Below, piece by piece: positions 26,155-35,295 of a DNA stretch of 64,000 nucleotides. The position numbers were made by a program, and so were the translations under genes. Source of the stretch: Minwuia thermotolerans (lineage in GTDB: Bacteria; Pseudomonadota; Alphaproteobacteria; Minwuiales; Minwuiaceae). The notes beneath the pieces were generated by a model. It was not told where the DNA came from and did not search any database. It saw only the letters and a list, made by a program, of their open reading frames with translations. Where the stretch lies: positions 152,377 to 216,376 of the forward strand of contig NZ_PIGG01000065.1 in assembly GCF_002924445.1 (NCBI RefSeq), read 5' to 3'. Position 1 is the first letter of the stretch. Each line of letters begins with the position of its first letter.

Positions 26155-26976
26155 CTAGTCAGTCTCGTCGGTACGGCCGCGCAGGTAGCAGATCCAGTAA
26201 ACGCCGGCGACGAGCAGGCCGCCGCCGGCGATGTTGCCCAGCGTTACGGGAACGAGGTTGCCGAGCAGGCCGGCGAGGTCGAATTCGCCGCCCGCCAGCA
26301 TCCCGGCCGGGATCAGGTACATGTTGGCGACCGAATGCTCGAAGCCGAGCGCCACGAAGGCGGTGATCGGAGGCACGATTACCAGCACCTTGCCGGCGAC
26401 ATCGCGGGCGGCGAAGCAGAGCCACACCGCGAGACAGACCAACACGTTGCAGAGAACGCCGCGGGCAAACGCCTCCAGAGGGTTCAGGGAGAGCTTGGCG
26501 GCGGCGATCGCCGCCGCGGTGTCGCCGACCGCGCCGTCCGCCATGTCGTGGGTTCCGGCGAGCCAGACGAGGGCAAGGGTGCCCAGCGCCCCGGCCAGGT
26601 TGGCAGGATAGACCAGCGCCCAGTTCCGCAGCAGACGCGCCGTGCTCACCTGCCGCGCCGCCCAGGCCATGACCATCAGGCTGTTGCCCGTGAACAGTTC
26701 CGCGCCGCCGACGACCACCAGGATCAGGCCCAGCGAGAAAGCCGCGCCGCCGAGCAGCCGCGCGGGCCCGAACCCCAGCGGCGAGCCTGTCATGACGATG
26801 GTGTAGAGGACCGCGCCGAAGGCTATGAACGCCCCCGCCAGCAGGCCCAGGGTGAGGACGGAGACGGCGGGGAGCCTGACCTTGGCGACGCCGACGGTGC
26901 GGACGCGCACGGCCATCTCGGCCGGCGTATAGGCGTCCATGGGGTTGCCGGTCCCGTTCGGCGCTGGCGCGGTCAC
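26155..26976 (-). CDS. Formate/nitrite transporter (FocA/NirC) family channel
   Basis: A 273-residue membrane protein with six spans and FNT hallmarks: GGAELFTGNSLMV, the re-entrant loop LNPLEAFARGVLCNVLVCLAVWL (in parts) and FEHSVANMYLIPAG with its central His. It conducts formate, nitrite or hydrosulfide. The GTG at 26976 begins 7 nt after the GrdB-like stop; an ATG at 26940 is the alternative start. Its place in the leftward block with a formamidase-like enzyme suggests formate as the solute (inference). Confidence 0.85.
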   Translation of the reverse strand: MTAPAPNGTGNPMDAYTPAEMAVRVRTVGVAKVRLPAVSVLTLGLLAGAFIAFGAVLYTIVMTGSPLGFGPARLLGGAAFSLGLILVVVGGAELFTGNSLMVMAWAARQVSTARLLRNWALVYPANLAGALGTLALVWLAGTHDMADGAVGDTAAAIAAAKLSLNPLEAFARGVLCNVLVCLAVWLCFAARDVAGKVLVIVPPITAFVALGFEHSVANMYLIPAGMLAGGEFDLAGLLGNLVPVTLGNIAGGGLLVAGVYWICYLRGRTDETD

Positions 26977-26983
26977 CGCGCTG

Positions 26984-27787
26984 CTACTTCTTCAACTGAT
27001 ATTCGCGCGTCGTTTCCTTGAAAAACACCGTCACCGGTTCGCCCCAGTCATAGGGCAGGTCGACCAGTTCGCCCGGCGTTGTACCGCTCGCGGCCAGCTC
27101 CAGCGCGTCGGTCAGAATCCGGCGCTGCTGGGCCCGGTCTTCGGGCCGGCCGAAGGCGTTGCCCATGGGAAAATTGACGAAGACCGTGCGCGGCGGCTTC
27201 ACCTGCGCCGAGAGATCACGGCCGGTGGAGACGCAGACCGTGGGAATGCCCGCTTCCTCGACCGTGCGCGCCACCAGTCCGGCGGTTTGATGGTCCAGCG
27301 GGCAGGCCGGCACCAGGATCAGCAGGTCGACGCCGTCCTCTTTCAGTTCGTCGGCGAGCCAGGCGGCCTTTTCCAGTGTCGCCTGGCGCTTGTAGATGCG
27401 CCCCATGAAGCCGCTCCAGAGCCGGGGCGCGACGCTGCCGATGACGCCATCCGCCGCCAGTTCCCGCAGCCGTTCGATGGGGAACTGGCAATTGATATCG
27501 GCGTTGGCGTCCGTGTGGTCGTAATAGTTGTCGTTGATCTCGAAGCCGTCCGCCGGCCAGTCCGACGGCACTGCGTCAAGCCGCAGGTCGTTGCGTGCGT
27601 CCGGGTCGAAACCGGGCTCCCCGCGGCACGAAGCGCCCGAGGTGGTGAGCATGGACACGCGGCACGCGCCGAGCGGCTTTTCCAGCGGCGTCAGCGGCGC
27701 ATGTTCGTTGATGGTCCACTGGTACGGCGGAAAGCCCAGCGACTGGTACTTCTCGTTCAGGCGTTCGACATAGCGGACCGGTTCCAT
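26984..27787 (-). CDS. GrdB-like (glycine/sarcosine/betaine reductase selenoprotein B family) protein
   Basis: A 267-residue protein resembling the N- and C-terminal signature of GrdB/PrdB proteins (YVERLNEKYQSLGFPPYQW, VSMLTTSGAS, LILVPACPLDHQTAGLVARTVEEAG in pieces). True GrdB is a selenoprotein in strict anaerobes. Here there is no in-frame TGA, and a Cys precedes Pro at the likely reactive position, so it is not a selenoprotein. The function in aerobic proteobacteria is unknown. The ATG at 27787 is preceded by GGGGGAGAAGG. It is 74 nt after the thioesterase gene. Confidence 0.7.
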   Translation of the reverse strand: MEPVRYVERLNEKYQSLGFPPYQWTINEHAPLTPLEKPLGACRVSMLTTSGASCRGEPGFDPDARNDLRLDAVPSDWPADGFEINDNYYDHTDANADINCQFPIERLRELAADGVIGSVAPRLWSGFMGRIYKRQATLEKAAWLADELKEDGVDLLILVPACPLDHQTAGLVARTVEEAGIPTVCVSTGRDLSAQVKPPRTVFVNFPMGNAFGRPEDRAQQRRILTDALELAASGTTPGELVDLPYDWGEPVTVFFKETTREYQLKK

Positions 27788-27861
27788 GGCCTTCTCCCCC
27801 GACAGGCGATCGATGCGAAGCGCAGTCTAGCGCGCCGGGCCGGCAGCCGGAACCGCCGCCG

Positions 27862-28317
27862 TCATCCCGGCCGCCCGACTTCCAGCGCATCGCCTTCGAG
27901 GGTCCGGATCAGATCGATGAACCGGTCCGGCACGGGCACCGTTTCGTGCGTCGTCTGGTTGGTGTTCACCCAGATGTTCTCGCCCGTCGCCCGCGGTTCG
28001 CTCTCGCCCTTGCCGAAGATGCCGAGTTCGAAGACCAGCGAGGAACGGCCGATCCTCGGCACGCGGACGCCGACCTCGATCTCCTCGTCGAAGCGAATCG
28101 GCGCCCTGTACTCCAGCGTCGTCTTGACGAGATGGAAGTCGTCGCCCGTGCGTTTGACCTCGGCCTCGTAGTCATAGCCCAGATGGCGCAGATACTCGGT
28201 GATCGCGGTGTCGAAATAGGTCAGGTAGTGGGCGTTGAAGACGATGCCCTGGCCGTCGATCTCCGCATAGCGGACGCGGAAGGGATGGGCGAAGCGGAAC
28301 GCGTTGCGCTGACTCAT
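27862..28317 (-). CDS. Acyl-CoA thioesterase, 4HBT hotdog family
   Basis: A 151-residue hotdog-fold thioesterase of the YbgC/FadM type. RVRYAEIDGQGIVFNAHYLTYFD carries the catalytic Asp region of 4-hydroxybenzoyl-CoA thioesterase-like proteins. It hydrolyses an acyl-CoA. The ATG at 28317 overlaps the stop of the upstream formamidase-like gene by 4 nt, so the two are translationally coupled. Acyl-group specificity is unknown. Confidence 0.85.
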   Translation of the reverse strand: MSQRNAFRFAHPFRVRYAEIDGQGIVFNAHYLTYFDTAITEYLRHLGYDYEAEVKRTGDDFHLVKTTLEYRAPIRFDEEIEVGVRVPRIGRSSLVFELGIFGKGESEPRATGENIWVNTNQTTHETVPVPDRFIDLIRTLEGDALEVGRPG

Positions 28318-30560
28318 CTGCGGTCTCCCTTCGCAGTCTCGCCGGGCAGTTCGAAGGGCGTCGGATCGATGAAGCGGCGCAGGACGTTGGTCGTGATGCG
28401 GGCCACGTTGTTGTTCCAGTTCTCGTGGCCGAGGCTGCCGGCCCAGCTGATCGATCCGGTGGAAAACACCGCTCCCCCATTGGGGCATTCGAAGAAGGTG
28501 AGATCGGCACGCACCTTCGGGTCGTCGAACCAGGGAATGGTCGACAGGAACTCCTCCTTGGTGCGCAGCATCTGTTCGCCGTGGTCCTCCGAGGTCGCGA
28601 CCACCAGGGCATGCCGCGGCGAGCCCAGGCGGACGTCGTGGCGGTCGATCTCCTCGCCGGCCGCGCCGCCGCCGACAGTGCCGAAATCGCCGATGATCTC
28701 GTCGGTGACACCGGCCATGATGAATGCCGCTCGCGGGTCGTCGGCCTCCGGCCGCCGGCGGTAATAGGTGCTCCGCTCGAAACCCTGGGCGGCGAAGCCG
28801 ACGCCCGCCAGCCGGTTGGGCGGGCGGCCCTGCCGCCGCCAGAGCCCGCCATATTCGCCGTTGAAGGCGTGGTAGTACTCACCGGGCTCGGCGATCCAGG
28901 CGCGGGTGCCGTCCTCGGCGCGTCGCACCTCCAGCACGCCCGGCAGATCGTCGCGAAAGGCGACGCGCCAGTAGAAGCCGTTGCCGCCCATGTACATCAG
29001 CCGCCCGCCCTGACCGGTGAAGGTCTCCAGCGCATCGAGCATTGCGGTCGAGTGGTACTCCGGATGCGAGCCGGTGATGACGCAGCGCCAGGGCGCCAGA
29101 AGGGCGGCGCCATGCTGGTGCAGGTCCTCGTCGGTGATGATGTCGAAGGGTTCGCCGACATGGTCGAGCAAGGCGAGAATGTTGCAGTCCGCGGGCAGGC
29201 CCCAGGGCCGGTTGTCGCCCGGTTTCATGTTGGTCACCGGCCTGAGTCGGGAAGAGTATTGTATGCCGGAGCGGTCGCTGTGCAGATCGTAGGTCGAGCC
29301 GCCGAGTTCCGGATGGGCGCCGAGGAAGGCGTCGTTGACGCATTTCGGCCGGCCGTCGCCGAACAGCGGGTTGGCTTTCAGGCGCAGCCGGTAGTTGGCG
29401 TAGGCGAGATAGGAGGCCGTCGGCATCAGGAAGACCGCGGGCGCCGTCGCAGTGCCGAGCGGAGGGCGGACGACGAAGGGAATGCGGTCGACGTCGCCGC
29501 CATGGCGCAGGCGCACCGCGTAGAGCCCGCTCGGCAGGTCCGCCGGTACGGTGAATGAGAAATCCTGCTCCCAGCCCGCGTCGTAGAGGTCGTCGTCGTG
29601 AAAGTGTACGGCGCCGTAGTGCTCGGGCTTCTCCCGCCAGTCGTGGGCTTCGCCGGTCCAGTTGAACCCGGTCGAGGCCCGCGCCGGCAGGTTGACCAGC
29701 CGGCCGTGCCGGCCCGCCGGGCCGAGATCGGTGATCCGGTCGGTGGGAATGTCGCGGCTGAAATCCCAGCATCCAATCAGGTCGCCGCGAAGAGATTCGT
29801 CCGGACCGGCGGCCATGAGGCGATCCACATCCGCCGGGTCGAGGGCGCGCGCGGCGATGCGCGGTCGGTCGATCTTGCCGTTGTAGTGATCGGCGGGACC
29901 TTCGGCGCCGGCGCTGGCGGCGAACATGACCGGAGCCTCGCCCGATTCCGGCCGCAGGCCTCGCTCCAGCGTCGCTCGCGCCTCCGCGGCCCCGGCGGCC
30001 ACGCTCTGGCCCGGTGAAAGGCCGTGCGGCTGCTGGCTCAGACGGACCTCTCCGGTCCTCGCGTCGTAGCTGGCGGAGACGCGGTACCACTGGCGCTGGA
30101 CGACCGGCGTGCCGGTAGAGATCATCCGGCCGCCGCCCTTGCCGTCACCGATTTCCAGCGCCAGCGCCCCCTCGGCGTCTAGCAGCAGGCGGAACCCGGC
30201 GCGGCGGTCCGCATCCCAGCAGCCGAGGATCGATTGCGACCGGCCGCCCGGCAGGGTGGGCCAGATCCAGGCGGCCATGGTCAGTCCGTCCATGGGGCCG
30301 ATGGGGGCGCCGGATTCGACGACGCCAAATGAACCTGGCTGGAGCGGCTGATTCCGGCCGGGATAGGTTCCGGCGAAATCGGCCGCCAGTACATCCTCGA
30401 TCATGCCCACGCTGGCGTCGCTGAAATCGTCACCGGCGCGCACATGCACCAGTTCGGCCTCATAGTCGCCCGGCGCGTAGGTCGAGATCATGAACCCGAT
30501 GGTCTCGCCCGGCGTTGCCGAGAACGGATTGCAGTAGCCGGTAATCGTCTTCTCGCGCAT
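28314..30560 (-). CDS. N,N-dimethylformamidase large subunit-like protein
   Basis: A 748-residue protein close in length to the ~760-residue large subunit of N,N-dimethylformamidase, which hydrolyses DMF to dimethylamine and formate with a mononuclear iron. The middle part (residues ~80-265) is a LamG/concanavalin-like beta domain (GLTMAAWIWPTLPGG, ILGCWDADRRAGFRLLLD). The C-terminal half has the conserved NYRLRL, ITGSHPEYHS (His and Glu that correspond to the iron-site H-x-E) and GGNGFYWR. No small-subunit gene adjoins it. It starts at ATG 30560 behind GGGGAGA. The true amide substrate is unknown. Confidence 0.75.
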   Translation of the reverse strand: MREKTITGYCNPFSATPGETIGFMISTYAPGDYEAELVHVRAGDDFSDASVGMIEDVLAADFAGTYPGRNQPLQPGSFGVVESGAPIGPMDGLTMAAWIWPTLPGGRSQSILGCWDADRRAGFRLLLDAEGALALEIGDGKGGGRMISTGTPVVQRQWYRVSASYDARTGEVRLSQQPHGLSPGQSVAAGAAEARATLERGLRPESGEAPVMFAASAGAEGPADHYNGKIDRPRIAARALDPADVDRLMAAGPDESLRGDLIGCWDFSRDIPTDRITDLGPAGRHGRLVNLPARASTGFNWTGEAHDWREKPEHYGAVHFHDDDLYDAGWEQDFSFTVPADLPSGLYAVRLRHGGDVDRIPFVVRPPLGTATAPAVFLMPTASYLAYANYRLRLKANPLFGDGRPKCVNDAFLGAHPELGGSTYDLHSDRSGIQYSSRLRPVTNMKPGDNRPWGLPADCNILALLDHVGEPFDIITDEDLHQHGAALLAPWRCVITGSHPEYHSTAMLDALETFTGQGGRLMYMGGNGFYWRVAFRDDLPGVLEVRRAEDGTRAWIAEPGEYYHAFNGEYGGLWRRQGRPPNRLAGVGFAAQGFERSTYYRRRPEADDPRAAFIMAGVTDEIIGDFGTVGGGAAGEEIDRHDVRLGSPRHALVVATSEDHGEQMLRTKEEFLSTIPWFDDPKVRADLTFFECPNGGAVFSTGSISWAGSLGHENWNNNVARITTNVLRRFIDPTPFELPGETAKGDRR

Positions 30561-30655
30561 TCCCTGTCTCCCCGAATGCGATTTCTCCCCGCGCACGATC
30601 CTAGCGGCCCCGCTAGACTGGCGCGAGTGGGAGAGAACGGACATGGAGGGGAGCC

Positions 30656-31570
30656 ATGGAATGGGGCATTCATCTGCCGCATCTGGGGCGGAACGTCGAC
30701 CGACGGACACTGACCGGCTTCGCACGCGAAGCCGAGCGGCTGGGCTGCCATTCGGCCTGGGTCAGCGACCACATCTGCTGGCCGGCCGAGTTCGCATCGA
30801 AATATCCCTACAGCAAGGACGGCTCCTTCGGCCCTTCGCCGGACATGAGCTGGCTGGACGCCATCAGCACCCTGACCTTTGTCGCGGCCTGCACGGAAAA
30901 GATCCGGCTCGGTACGACGGTGCTGATCCTGCCCTACCGGCCGCCGGTACAGACGGCGAAACAGATAGCCACTCTGGACGTCCTTTCCGAAGGCCGGGTC
31001 ATTCTGGGCGCCGGCGTTGGCTGGATGGCAGAGGAGGCGGCCGTTCTCGGCATGCCATGGGACCTCCGCGGGCGGCGGACGGACGAGCAACTCGAGATCT
31101 TCCGGACGCTGTTCGAGGATGCGGCGCCTAGGTTCCAGGGCGAGTTCTACCAGTTTCCCGAAGTCGGCTTCGAGCCGAAACCGGTCCAGAAGCCGCTGCC
31201 CATCTGGATCGGCGGCTCCAGCACGCCGGCGTTCCGGCGCGTCGCCCGCTACGGACAGGCGTTCCATGCCGCCTTCCAGCCGCGTCCGGTCGTGGCCGAC
31301 GAATGGCGGCAGTGCCGCGAAGCGTGCGGGGCGATCGGGCGTGACCCGGACGAACTGACGCTGTCGCTACGTGTCTTCCTGGATCCGGCGAAGGCGATGG
31401 AGCCGGAGAAGTCCATCGCCGGCTCGCCGGAAGAGATGCTGGAGACCATCGGCCGGCTGAAGGAAATCGGGGTCAGTCACATCCTGCTCGATCCGGTCGC
31501 CCGCGGCGGCGTGGATGCCCGTCTGGACGCGCTCCGCGCCTTCATGGAGGACGTCGCGCCGCGCGCCTAG
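30656..31570 (+). CDS. LLM class flavin/F420-dependent oxidoreductase
   Basis: A 304-residue luciferase-like monooxygenase (WGIHLPHLGRNVD, TTVLILPYRPPVQTAKQIATLD and GRVILGAGVGWMAEEA in pieces), close to the TIGR03619-type members. It is divergent from the formamidase-like gene with a 95-nt spacer, so the two may share regulation. LLM enzymes can oxidise N-alkyl or amide compounds, so a role in the same pathway is plausible but inferred. Its TAG overlaps the convergent stop by 4 nt (CTAG). Confidence 0.8.
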   Translation: MEWGIHLPHLGRNVDRRTLTGFAREAERLGCHSAWVSDHICWPAEFASKYPYSKDGSFGPSPDMSWLDAISTLTFVAACTEKIRLGTTVLILPYRPPVQTAKQIATLDVLSEGRVILGAGVGWMAEEAAVLGMPWDLRGRRTDEQLEIFRTLFEDAAPRFQGEFYQFPEVGFEPKPVQKPLPIWIGGSSTPAFRRVARYGQAFHAAFQPRPVVADEWRQCREACGAIGRDPDELTLSLRVFLDPAKAMEPEKSIAGSPEEMLETIGRLKEIGVSHILLDPVARGGVDARLDALRAFMEDVAPRA

Positions 31571-31812
31571 CTGTCGGTCGGCCGCTCCCCTTCGGCGTCG
31601 CTGCGGTGCCGGCGGCGCAACTGCCAGGCGCGTATGCCGCCCGCCGCCAACAGGACGAGAACGGTCGTGGTGATGATCGGGTTGACCGCGGCGAAGAGGC
31701 CGAGCGCGATGACGCCTCCGGCGAGGGCCGCCAGCAGCACCACGGCGCAGCCGCCCAGAACGATGCCGCCGCCGATGCATCCGGCCATGCCGGTGCCCTC
31801 GCCATCCGCCAT
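31567..31812 (-). CDS. Small two-span membrane protein
   Basis: An 81-residue protein with two hydrophobic segments (residues ~10-40 and ~43-60, Gly/Ala/Val-rich) and a basic, polar C-terminus (RRRHRSDAEGERPTDS). The ATG at 31812 has GGAGG seven bases upstream; an ATG at 31818 is too close to it. No family is recognised. It lies between an LLM gene and a sensor kinase, the latter divergent. Confidence 0.5.
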   Translation of the reverse strand: MADGEGTGMAGCIGGGIVLGGCAVVLLAALAGGVIALGLFAAVNPIITTTVLVLLAAGGIRAWQLRRRHRSDAEGERPTDS

Positions 31813-31988
31813 CTTCATGCCTCCGTGGCTTCGACCGCCGCCGCCGATCCGATCTTTACCGTCGTGCTGATCCGGGTGACAGGGGCGCTTCCTGATGACG
31901 CCGGGTGTGATGCCGGCTTGTTTCCTGCGCGGTCCTGCATGGCGTAGACTGCATGGAACAACCGGCCGCGACGGCCCGGGAGCATGCA

Positions 31989-33866
31989 ATGGCGGAGGCG
32001 GACAGCAAGCGGAAGGCAGGCGCGCGTCGCCAGCGGGGCGATTCGCTGCGCAGCATGCTGCTTGTCGCCTTCTTCCTGGTCGCTGTCATCCCCGTCGGGC
32101 TCCTGGCCTTCTGGACGCAGCGGTCGGCCTACGAGAAGGAACTCGACGAGGTCAGCGAGCGCCACCTGCTGCTGGCGAAGAACCTGTCGCACGCACTGGA
32201 CCGCTACGCCCGGGACGTGGAGGCCGTGTTCCAGCTCTCGATCGCGGCGATGAACGGCGGCACGACCATCGACGGCGGCGTCGCCCGCCTGCTGGTGGAG
32301 ATGGGTTTCGAGCATGACTGCATCGTCGACGAGAGGGGCCGGCCCGTCAGCATCATCCTCAATGTCGAGAACCGCGAGGGATACTATACGCCGGCGGAGA
32401 TCAGCGAACTGCAGGCGACCGCGAAAGCAGCGGACGGCGACGTGGTCTTCACCGGCGTCAGGGCCAACTGGGCGGGCCAGCCGAAGCTGGTGGTGGTGAG
32501 GCAACTCGACGATGGCCGCACTGCGCTTGGCGTGCTGGGCATGAATTACCTTCTCCGTCTCCAGAAGGAGATCGCCTTCGGCGAACGTGGCCACTCCGCC
32601 ATTGTCGACCAGTTCGGCCGCGTTCTGGCGCATCCGAACGAGTCCTGGCGGCTGGAAATGAAGGACATATCGGCCATCCTGCCGGTGGCCCGGATGGTTG
32701 CCGGAGAAACCGGCGTCGAGACCTTCTATTCGCCGGCCATGGAGGCCGACATGATCGCCGGCTTCACCAGCGTCGACAGGACGGGCTGGGGCGTGATGGT
32801 GCCGCAGCCGATCCGGGAACTGGAGCGCCACGCCAACCAGGTTCAGATGGCCTCCCTGCTGATCGGCGCGCTCGGCCTGCTGGCGGCGCTGGCGCTCGCC
32901 TGGGTGCTGGCGCGGCATCTTGCGCGGCCCATCGAGACGGTGGCGGCCGTGGCGCGCGAGGTCGAGGGCGGCAACGCCGAGGCCCGGGTCGAAGGCCTGC
33001 CGCAGCCCACGCCACGGGAAATCCGGTCGCTGTCGGAAGCGTTCAACCGCATGCTCGGCGAAATGCAGCAGTCGGGCGAGCAGCTGCGCATCAAGGCGTA
33101 CGAGGCCGATCAGGCCAGCCGCGCCAAGAGCCGCTTCCTCGCCAACATGAGCCATGAACTGCGCACGCCGCTCAGCGCCATCATCGGTTTCGCCGACATC
33201 ATGGTTGACCGGTTGCTGGGCCCGGTCGGCAAGGACGGCGCCTATGAGGAGCATGCGCGCTCGATCCGGACCGCCGGGCAGCACCTTCTGCAACTCGTCG
33301 ACCAGATCCTGCTGCTGACCCGTTCGGAGGCGGGCCGGCTGGAGCTGCATGTGGAGGAGACGGACGTTGCCGAAAGCATCGGCTTCGCCATCGCGATGGT
33401 TGCGCCGATGGCCAGGGACAGGGGCGTCGAACTGGTGGACGAGACCACAGGCACGCTGCCGGCCCTGTGGTCCGATACCGGCAAGCTGCGTCAGGTGATC
33501 ATCAACCTGCTGTCCAACGCAGTGAAGTTCACGGAGGCCGGCGGGCGGGTTCGCGTGAAGGCCGCGCCGGGCGCCGGCGACTGGCCGGTGATAATATCGA
33601 TCGCCGACACCGGCATCGGCATCGCCTCCGACGACATGGAGAAGGTGCTCTCGCCCTTCGGCCAGGCCGCCGACAGCTATGACCGCCGTCATGGCGGTAT
33701 GGGACTGGGGCTGCCGCTCACCCGGGAACTCGTGACCCTGCTGGGCGGCGAATTCGAGCTCCGCTCCCGCCCCGGGGAGGGGACGGTCGCGCTGGTCCGC
33801 CTGCCGCTCGCCGCGCCCCTAGACACCGTCAGCGACGGCCCGGCAGCCACAAACGCGGCCGACTAG
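31989..33866 (+). CDS. Membrane sensor histidine kinase (dCache-HAMP-HisKA-HATPase)
   Basis: A 625-residue sensor kinase. TM1 is near residues 23-42, then comes a ~230-residue periplasmic sensor of dCache type, TM2 near 275-300, and a HAMP linker. The HisKA domain has the phosphoacceptor H389 in NMSHELRTPLS, and the ATPase has N-box NLLSNAVKF, G1 DTGIGI and G2 GMGLGL. No response regulator gene adjoins. The ATG at 31989 has GGAG upstream; an ATG at 31953 is possible. Its TAG overlaps the convergent aspartokinase stop by 4 nt. Confidence 0.85.
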   Translation: MAEADSKRKAGARRQRGDSLRSMLLVAFFLVAVIPVGLLAFWTQRSAYEKELDEVSERHLLLAKNLSHALDRYARDVEAVFQLSIAAMNGGTTIDGGVARLLVEMGFEHDCIVDERGRPVSIILNVENREGYYTPAEISELQATAKAADGDVVFTGVRANWAGQPKLVVVRQLDDGRTALGVLGMNYLLRLQKEIAFGERGHSAIVDQFGRVLAHPNESWRLEMKDISAILPVARMVAGETGVETFYSPAMEADMIAGFTSVDRTGWGVMVPQPIRELERHANQVQMASLLIGALGLLAALALAWVLARHLARPIETVAAVAREVEGGNAEARVEGLPQPTPREIRSLSEAFNRMLGEMQQSGEQLRIKAYEADQASRAKSRFLANMSHELRTPLSAIIGFADIMVDRLLGPVGKDGAYEEHARSIRTAGQHLLQLVDQILLLTRSEAGRLELHVEETDVAESIGFAIAMVAPMARDRGVELVDETTGTLPALWSDTGKLRQVIINLLSNAVKFTEAGGRVRVKAAPGAGDWPVIISIADTGIGIASDDMEKVLSPFGQAADSYDRRHGGMGLGLPLTRELVTLLGGEFELRSRPGEGTVALVRLPLAAPLDTVSDGPAATNAAD

Positions 33867-35281
33867 GCGGCGCGGCGCAGTTCGGTCGGCTGATTCTCGA
33901 TGAAGGCGGCGTGGAGCGCCTTGATGGCCGGCTGCAGGGCGTCGCGTTCAAAGATGAACTGGACATCGACATTGCGCGGGCCCTGGCTCGCGCCCACCGC
34001 CTCCAGATCCGCGCCGGCGATCGCCTGCAGACCCCGGGTGAGCACGGACAGGCCGTTCAGGTCCCGCCCGATCACCGCGGCCATCGCCATCGGCCGCGCC
34101 GAAATGCTGGCGGCGGGGTAGAGCCCCTGAAGGTCGCGCTCCACGCGGCGCATGGTCTTCAGCGAGGAGTCCAGATAGTGCGTGATGGTGTTGGCGTTCG
34201 ACACCTTGGAGACGATGCGGACATTGTGGCGCTTGAGCACGTCGAGGATCGCCGCGTCGTAGCCCTTGACGCCGACCATGTCCTGCTCGAACAGCTCGAG
34301 CGTGATGATGTCGAGGCCGGTGACGATCTCGACTGCGGCGGTCTCGGCCGGCTGATCGTCGATCAGAGTCCCCGGATCGCCCGGTTCGAAGGCGTTGGTC
34401 ACGCGCAGCGGCACGTCCGCCTGGCGCAGCGTCTTCGCCGCCTTCGGGTGGATCGCTTCCATCCCCATGTTGGAAAGCTGGTCGGCCACGTCGTAGTTGG
34501 TCCGGCCCAGCTTGCGCACCGCGTCCTGCCCGACGATGTTCGGGTCGGCCGAGGAGAGGTGGAACTCCTTGTGGATGATCGCCTCGCGCGCGCCGGTGAG
34601 CGCGGCGATGCGGGAGAACGTGACCTCCGAGTATCCCCGGTCGAACTCCTTCATCAGGCCGTCCACGCACTGCGCGTAGCCGGTGACGATGGGCATCTCC
34701 GACATCGGGTCGACGCCTTTCATCGCCGAGGTGATCCGCTCATCAAGGCTCATGTCGCCCTCGTCGCGCCATCCGGTCAGGTCGACGCGGCGTGCGTTCA
34801 CGCCGGCGCGCTGCAGCATCAGCGTGGTGACGAAGGCCGAATGCGCCTCACCCAGGCCGGAAAGCAGTTCGCGGATCTGCAGCATGTGTTCCGCCAGCCG
34901 GAAATGGCCATAGGCGCAGAGCCGGTGCAGGTCGATCAGGCAGTTGCGTGCGCCTTCGATACGGTCGCGCACGAACTCGTCGGCCCGTTCGACGTCGCCT
35001 GCGTGGGAAAGAATCTCCCGGTGCGCCGACCGCATCGCCTCGGCCACCCGGTCCAGAGCCTCGTGCCAGCCATGGTCGTTGTCGGCGTTGGCGAACCGCG
35101 CATAGACGCCCTGCTCGCCGGTCTTCTTGTGCTCCAGCAGCAGGTTGGTGATGCCGCCGAAGGCGGAGACCACGAAGACACGGCCGTAGGGATCGTCGCC
35201 GCCCGAAAGGAACAGCGGTTCAAGCAATTCGTTGAGGCGGGACATGGAAGTCCCGCCGATCTTTTCGACTGTATGTGGCAT
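33863..35281 (-). CDS. ask: Aspartate kinase of the ectoine operon (Ask_Ect)
   Basis: A 472-residue aspartokinase, last gene of the ectoine operon. It begins with the conserved KIGGTSMSRL and carries ACT-type regulatory segments in the C-terminal part (VEIVTGLDIITLELFEQDMVG, AAVIGRDLNGL). The Ask_Ect paralogue supplies aspartyl phosphate for ectoine synthesis and is usually less feedback-inhibited than housekeeping Ask. It is 14 nt downstream of ectC on the same strand. The substrate set is clear from context. Confidence 0.9.
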   Translation of the reverse strand: MPHTVEKIGGTSMSRLNELLEPLFLSGGDDPYGRVFVVSAFGGITNLLLEHKKTGEQGVYARFANADNDHGWHEALDRVAEAMRSAHREILSHAGDVERADEFVRDRIEGARNCLIDLHRLCAYGHFRLAEHMLQIRELLSGLGEAHSAFVTTLMLQRAGVNARRVDLTGWRDEGDMSLDERITSAMKGVDPMSEMPIVTGYAQCVDGLMKEFDRGYSEVTFSRIAALTGAREAIIHKEFHLSSADPNIVGQDAVRKLGRTNYDVADQLSNMGMEAIHPKAAKTLRQADVPLRVTNAFEPGDPGTLIDDQPAETAAVEIVTGLDIITLELFEQDMVGVKGYDAAILDVLKRHNVRIVSKVSNANTITHYLDSSLKTMRRVERDLQGLYPAASISARPMAMAAVIGRDLNGLSVLTRGLQAIAGADLEAVGASQGPRNVDVQFIFERDALQPAIKALHAAFIENQPTELRRAA

Positions 35282-35295
35282 GATACTACTCTGAA

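Noticed and set aside
26984..27787. GrdB-like gene as a selenoprotein
   Set aside because: No in-frame TGA and no nearby SECIS-like element; a Cys is at the likely position.
26939..28171. 410-codon plus-strand open frame across the GrdB-like and thioesterase genes
   Set aside because: Spans three real genes on the opposite strand; product is Arg/Gln/Ala-rich with no fold.
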